This document shows, piece after piece, positions 1 through 6,777 of a DNA stretch of 6,777 bases. The notes under the pieces are model-generated. The model was not told the origin of the DNA, searched no databases, and saw nothing but the letters and a program-made list of their open reading frames with translations. Numbering within the stretch: the first letter of the stretch is position 1; each line of letters opens with the position of its first letter. The stretch comes from Cloacimonetes bacterium UBA5553 (GTDB lineage Bacteria; Cloacimonadota; Cloacimonadia; Cloacimonadales; Cloacimonadaceae): contig DIMZ01000132.1 of assembly GCA_002425825.1 (NCBI GenBank), forward strand, positions 1 to 6,777, in the 5' to 3' direction. A program made the translations under genes and the position numbers.

Positions 1-13
1 CTAACAATCGCAT

Positions 14-53
14 GCTTTTGACATGATTAATATATGTCAAGCTTTATATTTTT
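14..53 (+). terminator. possible rho-independent terminator reading rightward
   Basis: Inverted arms TTGACAT (18-24) and ATGTCAA (34-40) flank a 9-base loop. GC at 14-15 can pair with GC at 41-42 across a two-base bulge. The T-rich run TTTATATTTTT (43-53) follows directly. This would end a plus-strand transcript entering from the left, converging on the cyclase gene. The stem is AT-rich and therefore weak. The same palindrome could instead be an operator. On the minus strand no T-run follows, so it is a poorer candidate for ending the cyclase transcript. Confidence 0.35.
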
Positions 54-211
54 ATCCGCCTGAGAAGCGTAACATAATGAATACTATTCAGATATATGCA
101 GCACAATAATGAGTTACTCCATGTACGGATATTGATGCACACCTCTGTATTATGCGCTGGGCATAGCAAGACATCCGTTTAGAAAGGCAAGGAAATGTGT
201 ATTATATCATG

Positions 212-3200
212 TTAGTCGATTTCATGCTCCAGAGCTTCCATGCATTTCTTTGTATCCAAAGCATCTTCACTGTTTGCGCCTCTCTTTTCAACACGGATTT
301 CCAGCGCTTGGGAAAAGCATTCCCTTGCTTTGTCTTTCTCTCCGCATTTATGGTACAGAACCCCCATATCGTGAAGTGTGTCTGCCACTTCAGTGTGGCG
401 TGGATCCAGTCCATTTGTTCTAATTTTCAGTGCGCTTTGATACAGAGGCAAAGCCTTTCCGAAAACTCCCATCCTCGTATATAACAGAGCGAGATCATTT
501 TGAGATTCGGCAACTTCAGTATGGTCTTGTCCTCGAACCTCTTGACGAATCTTCAGGGCAAGCTCAAGATTCTCTTTTGCCTTGTCATATTCACCCGTTT
601 CCAGATACACCAGACCAATGTTATGAAGCATTTCTGCCCAATCCAGATTGTGCTCGCCATCTGATACTCGCCTTAGCATCATAGCATTTTTAAACATCGC
701 TTTAGACTCATCGAACTTATCCTGCTCACGGAGGCTTTCTACCATGTCATTCATGGTTTCGCTTACATCAGGATGTTCCTCACCCAGAGACTTTTTTCTT
801 ATCAGTAATGCTTTTTGAAGCAAGTCGAAGGCTTTTTCATGCTGATCCAGATCGGTGTAGGTAGTAGCCAGGATGTTAATAGATTCTGCATAATCAGGGT
901 GTTCTGTCCCCTGCAGCTTAGCTCTGATATCCATAGCTTCTTTGGAGATTTGTGCCGACTCCTCCAGCTTATCTTTATCTCTCAATAAGCTGGCAAGCAC
1001 GTCCAAGCCGTCAGCATACTCAGGGCTTTGTATTCCATGCGTATGTCTATAGATTACCATGGCACGCTTAAGATAATATGAAGCTTTGGCAAATTCGTCC
1101 ATTTCTACATATATCTTTGCAAGTTCAATCATGGATTCTGCGATTTCGTCTTGATAGGTGTCGGAGTATTTGGCTGTGCGGATAGCCAGGGACTTACTAA
1201 GTAAAGCCTCGGCTTTGGGATAGCACTCCTTATTCTTCATTTCGTAATACAATACACCCAGATTGGTACTCGTTTCTGCTGCATCAATGCTGTTTTCACC
1301 TTTAAGGTCGATGCGGATAGCCAGGGCACGATTTAAGTAAGATTCTGCTTCTGCATAATTACCCAGGGTAGTATATAGCCTGCCTAAGTCATCAAGGATT
1401 TCTGCAGTATCCAGATGCTTTTCACCATCGAGGCTAATGTTTATCTTCAGTGCAGCATGAAGAAGCTTCTCAGCCATTTTGTACTGATTGGTTTCGATAT
1501 AGCTGTTGGCACGATCTTTATAGAACTTCGCCAAATCCGAGTGATGGTGACTGACATATAGCTTCTCCAGTATCTTACCGGAGCGCGAGTAGCATTCTTC
1601 CGCTTCAGCAGTCATGTTCAATTCCGTGTAGATATTGGCAAGGCTGTTAAGTGACTCGGCAATATCAGGGTGGTCGCTGTCCAGAATCTCTTCTCTGATC
1701 TCCAATGCTTGCTTTACATTTTCTAATGCCTTTTGGTAGTCAGAATTTTCCAGGAGAAAATCACCGAAACTCTGGTATGACTCCGCCAGATCATACTTGT
1801 TAGCAGAGGGATGTTGCTTTCTAATACTCAACGCTTGCTCCAAATAATACGCTGCATTCTCAAAATCATCTAATTCCTGGTACCTGATGCCCATGCTATT
1901 GTATGTTTCTGCTACCTGCAAGCTATTTATTCCCAGAATGTTAATCCTTATTCTTAATGCTTCTTCTAATAAAGCTTCTGCTTCTTTAAGCTGATCATTC
2001 TCTATTAGAAAATCGGCATAATCGTTAAGAGTTTCGGTTAAATCTATATGATCGTTTCCGAGGGTTTCCCTGCGCATGGCAAGTGCCTTATCGAATAAGA
2101 CTCTGGCTTCTTCTTTGTTGTCTTCAGAATCATATAGCCTGGCCAAGTCGTTCATGGAATCTGCCATTTCCGGACTAAATTGCTTATTACAATTGTTCCA
2201 TACTTTTATAGCTTGTTTGAAGGCAGCAATAGCCTTCTTGGTCTCCCCCTTATAGCTATATAAGTTTCCCAGTTCATTGTATGTCTTGCCGATAATCGGA
2301 TTATACTCATCCATGTTTTTCTTGCGATATGAAAGTGCTTCATTCAACAAATCCACTGCTTGTTGAAATTGACTGCTGTCCTGATATATCTTGGCCTGCA
2401 TTTCCAAAGTGGATGCTTTATCACACATGATTTGTTTCTGGCAGTTCAGGTTTATCTCCAATGCCTTCTTCAGTAGGATACTTGCTTCTGCTACATTTTG
2501 TGCTCCGCCAAGGTTTAACATCTGTTCTGCCCAATTGTTAATCGTGGGCACAGTGTCTGGCCTGGTAGATAATACCCGGGATTCCTTGTCTTGCTTTTCT
2601 CTAGCATCCAGAGCTTTTTTATAGCATCGCGCAGCAGCGAGATAATTTCTCGTTTTCTTGTAATACTCAGCAGCCTTGCAGTACATAGCAGCCGCGGGAT
2701 CTAAGAGCTGAGCACTTTCATAGTGTCGTCCTATATCTTCCGCATGTTTATCTAAATCTGTGCCATACAGCCTCTCCATAGCCAATGCTGCAGCAAAATG
2801 CAGACTGCTGCGCTTATTATCCATCATTCTGTCATACGCAGCTTTGTGAATCATTACATGATTGAATATGTATTGAAGCTCTTCTACATCACTAAGTGGG
2901 TCAGACTTATCGAGTTTGCGATGGCGCTGCCAAATTCGGTTCTTTTCTCCTTGCTCCAATTCAGTTTCGAGCTTAGTATCCAGCATCTTCGATAGGAGTT
3001 CTACATAGAACTGATTACCCAACACAGCAGCACGAAACAAGGCTTCACGCACATTGTCAGTTAGATTGTCTATCCTGGAATCCAACACATCGTATATCTT
3101 CAAGTTTCGTTTGTATTTCGGCTTGCCACGTATTACTCCATTGTTGTCCAATGTATCGTGCCCCCTCATGTCAAGAGTAAGCTGCTCTACAAAAAGTGGC

Positions 3201-5146
3201 ACACCCTCTGCATAACCATCTATAAACTCAACAGTTTCATTTGGAATCTTACGTTCTGGATTTACCAGATTTCTAACAAGCTCTGCAGTTTCCTGAAAAG
3301 TGAGCCTGGTAAGCTCTATATCACGTTTAGTGCACTTGGGGAGCATCAAGTCAATCTTATTGCCGTGTTCATATCGACAAGAACAGACAAATACTACGTT
3401 CCCATTGCCAGTTTCAGTTAGCAAGCGAAAGAATTGTTTGCTGGTATCGTCTATCCACTGAGCATCCTCAAGGCGAATCATAAATGGGCTTGCCTTGGAC
3501 ATGAAGTTTATAGCATATACAAATGCGTCCCTAAACTGCCTTGGTTTATCGATGTCAGAAATCTTAGACCAGTTTGATCCAGGCCATTCATAGCCCCAAA
3601 TTGAGCCAATTATCGACTCTATTCTTTGCATTTCCTTGTCACCTTGTGCTTTATCTTCCCATAAGCCATGGAACATTGCTTTGGACTCAGAGAGTGGTGT
3701 CCACGGATTGTAATTCGTAATCTTGTTTAACAACTGAGTTACAATCTCCAGGTCTCTCTGCTCTGTCTGATTGCATTTAACAGTCAGGTAGTTACATACA
3801 TCCTTACTGATCTTGCCCAATGCAGTTTCAATCAGCCGGGATTTGCCTATACCGGGGTCTCCATGAATATACACCACCCGGTTGTCTTTATCTTCAAAGC
3901 CTTTCAGTATGAACTGTGTAATCTCCTCCTGCTCTTTTTCTCGCCCAACGAATGGATTTTGGGAGAACATATCATCATGGGAAACCTGTCGGTTAAGCCG
4001 ATAACATGTTACTTCGGTATCAAAGCCTTTAGGCTTAATTGTTTTTAGCTTGTGGAAGAAGAACTGGGTGTCAAGTTGGTTCCTAAGATATGTGTCGGTT
4101 ATCACCTCTCCGCTACGGGCTTCACTCATCAATCTGGCAGCCAAATTCATGGGATATCCATAGGCAGTATATTCTTTGGATACTGTGCTCCCCACGAAAC
4201 ATGCGAGTACATAACCGATGCTAAGACCCATTCTTAGCTTGGGTTCATATCCGATAAGTTCCAGGGCAAATCTACACATGTTCTCAAAAAACACACCTTT
4301 GTTGTGTGGTATGCCAAAGATCACAATGGCTAAAAATCCCTTGTCTGAACATTCGAGTTTATTAACCATTCCATAGTATTTTGCGGAGAGCAGCTCAATG
4401 TGTTGTATGATTTGAGCTACCTCTGGATCTGGTATATCCTTTAGTGAGATAAAGCAATATCCAGCTTGGCGGTTTTCTTCTGTCTGCCTAACCTTGGGGA
4501 TGTCTTTGTGGCAGAAAAGCTGCCTGGTTTCCGGCTTATAAGTAAAACTAAGAGGACGTTCACGTGCTTCAACATCACACAATGCCGTTGCTTTGGGAAT
4601 GTAACCACCCTCAGTTTCTTCAAATATGTCTAAGCCTATCTGCTGAGCTGCTTTGGTGGAGAAAAGAAGTTCTTTGTGCAGCGATTGAAGCTCTATATTA
4701 TCTTCGAACGCCTCACCTGTGAACACATACTCATATTGATGTGGATTATCAAATATCCGCCAGTGAACATTACCAAAACTTACTGATAACCTAATGCGAA
4801 GGGGAAGACCTTCAAATTCTGATATTCCCTCAAAATGCTCCTGTATCCTGGCTATAGAACAGAGTACTTCTTCAGGGGTTCTTTTCGGCATTATCACGGT
4901 GCATGAATCTCCAGAGAAACTGGACACAAACCCACCGTAATATACAAGGTATTCTATGGGTTTATGAAATGCTGCACCCAGATAACGGCTTAGTATTTCT
5001 ACACCACCCTTTTCCATCTGAAACAGCTTACCACACGATACGGTGAAATCTACAATATCAAAAAGAATAACGTAAGCCGACAAATCACCTGTAAACAAGC
5101 CTTTCTCGACCTTATGTAAAATAAAGGATGGTATGAAACGCGGCAT
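212..5146 (-). CDS. sAC-like class III adenylyl cyclase with tandem cyclase domains, STAND NTPase and TPR array
   Basis: This is probably a cytosolic signalling protein making cAMP from ATP; no signal peptide or membrane segment is visible. Domain order (1644 aa): cyclase domain C1, about residues 20-205, with FDIVDFT (D30) and FSGD (D80) as the two metal Asp; cyclase domain C2, about 228-385, with DKG (268-270) and EYTAYGYPMNLAAR (325-338) giving T327, N334 and R338; NTPase from FVGRE (399-403), with Walker A GDPGIGKS (429-436), Walker B-like LEDAQW (559-564) and GVPLFVEQL (648-656); a helical linker containing the FNHVMIHKAAYDRM segment (761-774); then TPRs to residue 1626. Length and order match soluble adenylyl cyclase (ADCY10, about 1600 aa) and related bacterial cyclase-ATPase-TPR proteins. 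The ATG is fixed by AGGAGG six bases upstream. No frameshift is seen. Domain calls are firm. Cyclase activity, ATP rather than GTP as substrate, and the regulatory ligand are inferred. Confidence 0.93.
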   Translation of the reverse strand: MPRFIPSFILHKVEKGLFTGDLSAYVILFDIVDFTVSCGKLFQMEKGGVEILSRYLGAAFHKPIEYLVYYGGFVSSFSGDSCTVIMPKRTPEEVLCSIARIQEHFEGISEFEGLPLRIRLSVSFGNVHWRIFDNPHQYEYVFTGEAFEDNIELQSLHKELLFSTKAAQQIGLDIFEETEGGYIPKATALCDVEARERPLSFTYKPETRQLFCHKDIPKVRQTEENRQAGYCFISLKDIPDPEVAQIIQHIELLSAKYYGMVNKLECSDKGFLAIVIFGIPHNKGVFFENMCRFALELIGYEPKLRMGLSIGYVLACFVGSTVSKEYTAYGYPMNLAARLMSEARSGEVITDTYLRNQLDTQFFFHKLKTIKPKGFDTEVTCYRLNRQVSHDDMFSQNPFVGREKEQEEITQFILKGFEDKDNRVVYIHGDPGIGKSRLIETALGKISKDVCNYLTVKCNQTEQRDLEIVTQLLNKITNYNPWTPLSESKAMFHGLWEDKAQGDKEMQRIESIIGSIWGYEWPGSNWSKISDIDKPRQFRDAFVYAINFMSKASPFMIRLEDAQWIDDTSKQFFRLLTETGNGNVVFVCSCRYEHGNKIDLMLPKCTKRDIELTRLTFQETAELVRNLVNPERKIPNETVEFIDGYAEGVPLFVEQLTLDMRGHDTLDNNGVIRGKPKYKRNLKIYDVLDSRIDNLTDNVREALFRAAVLGNQFYVELLSKMLDTKLETELEQGEKNRIWQRHRKLDKSDPLSDVEELQYIFNHVMIHKAAYDRMMDNKRSSLHFAAALAMERLYGTDLDKHAEDIGRHYESAQLLDPAAAMYCKAAEYYKKTRNYLAAARCYKKALDAREKQDKESRVLSTRPDTVPTINNWAEQMLNLGGAQNVAEASILLKKALEINLNCQKQIMCDKASTLEMQAKIYQDSSQFQQAVDLLNEALSYRKKNMDEYNPIIGKTYNELGNLYSYKGETKKAIAAFKQAIKVWNNCNKQFSPEMADSMNDLARLYDSEDNKEEARVLFDKALAMRRETLGNDHIDLTETLNDYADFLIENDQLKEAEALLEEALRIRINILGINSLQVAETYNSMGIRYQELDDFENAAYYLEQALSIRKQHPSANKYDLAESYQSFGDFLLENSDYQKALENVKQALEIREEILDSDHPDIAESLNSLANIYTELNMTAEAEECYSRSGKILEKLYVSHHHSDLAKFYKDRANSYIETNQYKMAEKLLHAALKINISLDGEKHLDTAEILDDLGRLYTTLGNYAEAESYLNRALAIRIDLKGENSIDAAETSTNLGVLYYEMKNKECYPKAEALLSKSLAIRTAKYSDTYQDEIAESMIELAKIYVEMDEFAKASYYLKRAMVIYRHTHGIQSPEYADGLDVLASLLRDKDKLEESAQISKEAMDIRAKLQGTEHPDYAESINILATTYTDLDQHEKAFDLLQKALLIRKKSLGEEHPDVSETMNDMVESLREQDKFDESKAMFKNAMMLRRVSDGEHNLDWAEMLHNIGLVYLETGEYDKAKENLELALKIRQEVRGQDHTEVAESQNDLALLYTRMGVFGKALPLYQSALKIRTNGLDPRHTEVADTLHDMGVLYHKCGEKDKARECFSQALEIRVEKRGANSEDALDTKKCMEALEHEID
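269..2551 (-). repeat. array of about 18 tetratricopeptide repeats, 42-residue (126-bp) period
   Basis: Residues 866-1626 of the cyclase protein repeat in an almost unbroken 42-residue register, with the pattern D-x-A-E-S-x-N-x-L-A-x-x-Y, then A-x-x-x-x-x-x-A-L-x-I-R. This is the kinesin-light-chain-like TPR type (TPR_10/TPR_12). Repeat starts fall at about residues 908, 950, 992, 1034, 1076, 1118, 1160, 1202, 1244, 1286, then 1333, 1375, 1417, 1459, 1501, 1543 and 1585. The only register break is five extra residues in the repeat starting at 1286 (around KECYP). The repeat at 1160-1201 is the most degenerate. Two or three further helical pairs at about 800-865 may be TPR-like. A right-handed solenoid for protein or peptide binding is expected. 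Confidence 0.92.
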
Positions 5147-5151
5147 AACCT

Positions 5152-5158
5152 ACCTCCT
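5152..5158 (-). promoter_or_regulatory. strong Shine-Dalgarno for the cyclase gene
   Basis: On the minus strand AGGAGGT lies five bases before the ATG at 5146-5144. It is a near-perfect match to the anti-Shine-Dalgarno sequence at ideal spacing and fixes the start codon. Confidence 0.9.
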
Positions 5159-5175
5159 ACGTAAGCATAATATCA

Positions 5176-5203
5176 AATATGTAAGTAACAGTATTAGTGT
5201 CAA
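5176..5203 (-). promoter_or_regulatory. candidate sigma70-type promoter of the cyclase gene
   Basis: The minus strand has a perfect -35 TTGACA (5203-5198). After 16 bases comes CATATT (5181-5176), a four-of-six match to TATAAT. A better hexamer, TATTAT, lies further downstream but is 25 bases from the -35 box, which is too far. The predicted leader would be only about 20-25 bases and would include the Shine-Dalgarno. The location fits an independent promoter. The weak -10 and unknown host sigma factor keep this tentative. Confidence 0.35.
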
Positions 5204-5329
5204 TAAAAATAAGTTGCCAAGTGATACAATGCTGTAGATTTATAACAACTACTCAAGCTGCACAGGTATTTATGCACTAAGCAGCCATTCAGGTAGTTAT
5301 CATTTGTCTTATAAGTTTAGTTTGTGCTG

Positions 5330-5355
5330 TGCTGTTTAAAAGTAGAAAAGCAGCA
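5330..5355. other. small stem-loop 30 bases after the amidotransferase stop codon
   Basis: TGCTGTTT (5330-5337) can pair with AAGCAGCA (5348-5355) around a 10-base loop, with one G-U pair if read on the plus strand and one A-C mismatch on the minus strand. Its place just downstream of the amidotransferase stop would suit a transcript 3' end. No T-tract follows on the minus strand, so a classical terminator is not supported. Confidence 0.18.
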
Positions 5356-5384
5356 GGACGTATTAACCATTTATCAGAACTATA

Positions 5385-6777
5385 TTAGTCCTCTATAAGC
5401 AGGTATTCCAAGCTGCGAACCGCAGTGTAGGCCTGAAGCTTCTCGCCAAAGCTTCCCAGGTTAAACATCATATTGATATCTTCTGCCAGCTCTTTGCTAA
5501 TAACTGGTAGCAGTGCTTCGGGTATGCGGAAACGTGGCTTAAAGAACTCACGTAATGAAGGATTGCTAACCCACCAATACTCGAAGGGGTTCATGCTAAG
5601 CTGATTGGGGCGTTTTGTAATCTTTCTAATAATCTTGTCTGTGCCCCGCCAAACGTTGTAAGACAATCTGGTTTGCCAATAGGGCACATTTACCCGGCAG
5701 TTTATCTTCTCCCACTTGAATTTTGCTGCTTCAGGGAAGCATTTGCGTATCCAGTATAGATGCATTCGTGCACCGACACGCAATTCCGGAGCGATATTCA
5801 GTTCATATTGCATAAACGTGGGATCCATAAATGGAGCTAAGCTATAAGTAAATTCAGAGCTTGCTAGGTCGCCATTGGTGTTGCAATTAAAACCGAGGCT
5901 CTCTAACACAAAATGCTCGTGGGTGGAGTAGTCCGAGGCGTATTTCTCAAGTTCTGGCAATATTGTAGGCAGCACCCTTTTGGAGCGCGGATCCACGCTG
6001 AAGTTCAATTTGTTACGCCTGCCGGCAGTCATAAACGAACCCTTTGAGATATCCCCTATTTGCCCGCTATGCAATATGCCATACTTTTCGAGAGGCATAG
6101 TCTGGATGGCTGTATGCAAGTGTGCCGCTCCATGCAGCACTATCTGCCCTTCATTATAGCCAAGTCCCCGGTCAATATTCTTAAGGAACTCACCGCCTTC
6201 CAAGGAGAAAAAGCTGCACTTATAGCCCAAGGTTTTGCTTATCTGTGTTCCTATCACATTATCCAGATAACCCGGTTGGGAGTAATTCAAACAATCCACA
6301 TTCTTAAGCTTCATATTATGCAGCGTCCAAAGCACCAAACGGGAATCTACTCCCCCGCTGATAAACGAGAAGTGCCGCTGTTGTCCGTCTCTTTCCACTG
6401 CTAGTTTTACAGCATTTACAAATAAATCGTTTAAATCGTTTAATGCGCCTTTGTAGGTGTAGTAAAGCGGGTTTGTGTTAAAGCGATAGTATTGCTTACG
6501 CTCGAACTGACCATTCTGATAACATAAATAGTGCCCCGCACCCAGAAGCCGAATCTCTGCAATATTGGTGTTGTTACGCAACATATAACCAAAAGTAAGC
6601 AGCATTCTTGAGCCCAGTTCATCAGGATGGCAGGTGATGCCATTTTGCTTCAATACGCCTACAATCAGCTTGATGGAACTGGCTACTATAATGGTTTCCC
6701 CCTGGTGATAATAATACACCCGCATGTTGTTGTTCACGCTGGAATACACCCGCAATTCCTGGGCAGCATTGTCCCAA
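5385..6777 (-). CDS. asparagine synthase-like amidotransferase, 5' end cut by window edge
   Basis: The frame is open to the right edge: residues WDNAAQE precede the TTG at 6755, so that TTG is unlikely to be the true start and the catalytic N-terminal Cys of the glutamine amidotransferase domain is out of view. Numbering from that TTG, residues 1-95 are the end of the class II glutaminase domain (YYYHQGE, VASSIKLI, LLGAGHYL). The synthase domain follows, with the ATP pyrophosphatase loop SGGVDS (133-138), SGQIGD (230-235) where AsnB has SGxxxDE, and the APFMDP and WIRKCFPEAA segments (307-345) typical of the family. It would use ATP to activate a carboxylate and transfer ammonia from glutamine. 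The tail with MNPFEYWW (388-395) resembles, from memory, asparagine synthase-like proteins of polysaccharide clusters. Housekeeping AsnB or a lasso-peptide cyclase is less likely, but the acceptor cannot be read from the sequence. Confidence 0.88.
   Translation of the reverse strand, partial: WDNAAQELRVYSSVNNNMRVYYYHQGETIIVASSIKLIVGVLKQNGITCHPDELGSRMLLTFGYMLRNNTNIAEIRLLGAGHYLCYQNGQFERKQYYRFNTNPLYYTYKGALNDLNDLFVNAVKLAVERDGQQRHFSFISGGVDSRLVLWTLHNMKLKNVDCLNYSQPGYLDNVIGTQISKTLGYKCSFFSLEGGEFLKNIDRGLGYNEGQIVLHGAAHLHTAIQTMPLEKYGILHSGQIGDISKGSFMTAGRRNKLNFSVDPRSKRVLPTILPELEKYASDYSTHEHFVLESLGFNCNTNGDLASSEFTYSLAPFMDPTFMQYELNIAPELRVGARMHLYWIRKCFPEAAKFKWEKINCRVNVPYWQTRLSYNVWRGTDKIIRKITKRPNQLSMNPFEYWWVSNPSLREFFKPRFRIPEALLPVISKELAEDINMMFNLGSFGEKLQAYTAVRSLEYLLIED

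Noticed and set aside
125..178. ACGGAT (125-130) and ATCCGT (173-178) enclosing the TATGC-GCTGG-GCATA hairpin (151-165), a possible small RNA or cyclase-gene terminator
   Set aside because: The arms are only 5-6 bp, the outer loop is large, and no T-run follows on either strand.
92..178. Minus-strand 28-codon reading frame starting MSCYAQR downstream of the cyclase gene
   Set aside because: It has no Shine-Dalgarno, no recognisable family and a length expected by chance.
201..206. TATAAT on the minus strand just past the cyclase stop codon, a possible promoter for a gene further left
   Set aside because: No acceptable -35 hexamer lies 16-18 bases upstream, and the hexamer is common in AT-rich DNA.
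197..684. Plus-strand open frames of 84-95 codons opposite the cyclase gene
   Set aside because: They are antisense to well-conserved TPR coding sequence, lack ribosome sites and show no family features.
5317..5370. 17-codon minus-strand frame (MVNTSCC...) in the gap, considered as a peptide precursor because lasso-peptide clusters contain asparagine synthase-like cyclases
   Set aside because: It has no ribosome site, no leader-core pattern, and no partner protease gene is visible.
6060..6404. 114-codon plus-strand frame opposite the amidotransferase
   Set aside because: It overlaps the catalytic PP-loop region in antisense and looks like a shadow of that coding sequence.

Overview
The window holds two genes, both on the minus strand, separated by a 238-bp gap. 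The right edge cuts into the first gene. The left 211 bp carry no convincing gene. Base composition looks moderately AT-rich by eye. The strong AGGAGG ribosome site and dense minus-strand coding indicate a bacterium. I cannot place the lineage. An uncultured Gram-negative of the FCB/Cloacimonadota type would fit, but that is only a guess.

Right part (5385-6777): the C-terminal 463 residues of an asparagine synthase-like glutamine-dependent amidotransferase. Its N-terminus lies outside the window. Proteins of this type often sit in surface-polysaccharide clusters, and its C-terminal region looks more like those relatives than like housekeeping AsnB.

Gap (5147-5384): AT-rich, with a candidate promoter (TTGACA at 5198-5203) and an excellent Shine-Dalgarno for the next gene. 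Small inverted repeats are present, but there is no clear intrinsic terminator.

Main part (212-5146): one intact 1644-residue protein. It consists of two class III nucleotide cyclase domains, a STAND/AAA-type NTPase, and a long array of about 18 TPRs with a 42-residue period. This is the layout and size of mammalian soluble adenylyl cyclase (sAC, ADCY10). The two cyclase domains are degenerate in complementary ways. The first keeps the two metal-binding Asp residues, and the second keeps the Thr, Asn and Arg of the substrate/transition-state half, so together they predict one composite active site. The two residues that bind bicarbonate in human sAC appear to be replaced. This is the most interesting point in the window.

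The two genes need not work together. The cyclase has its own likely promoter, and the link to the amidotransferase is only adjacency.
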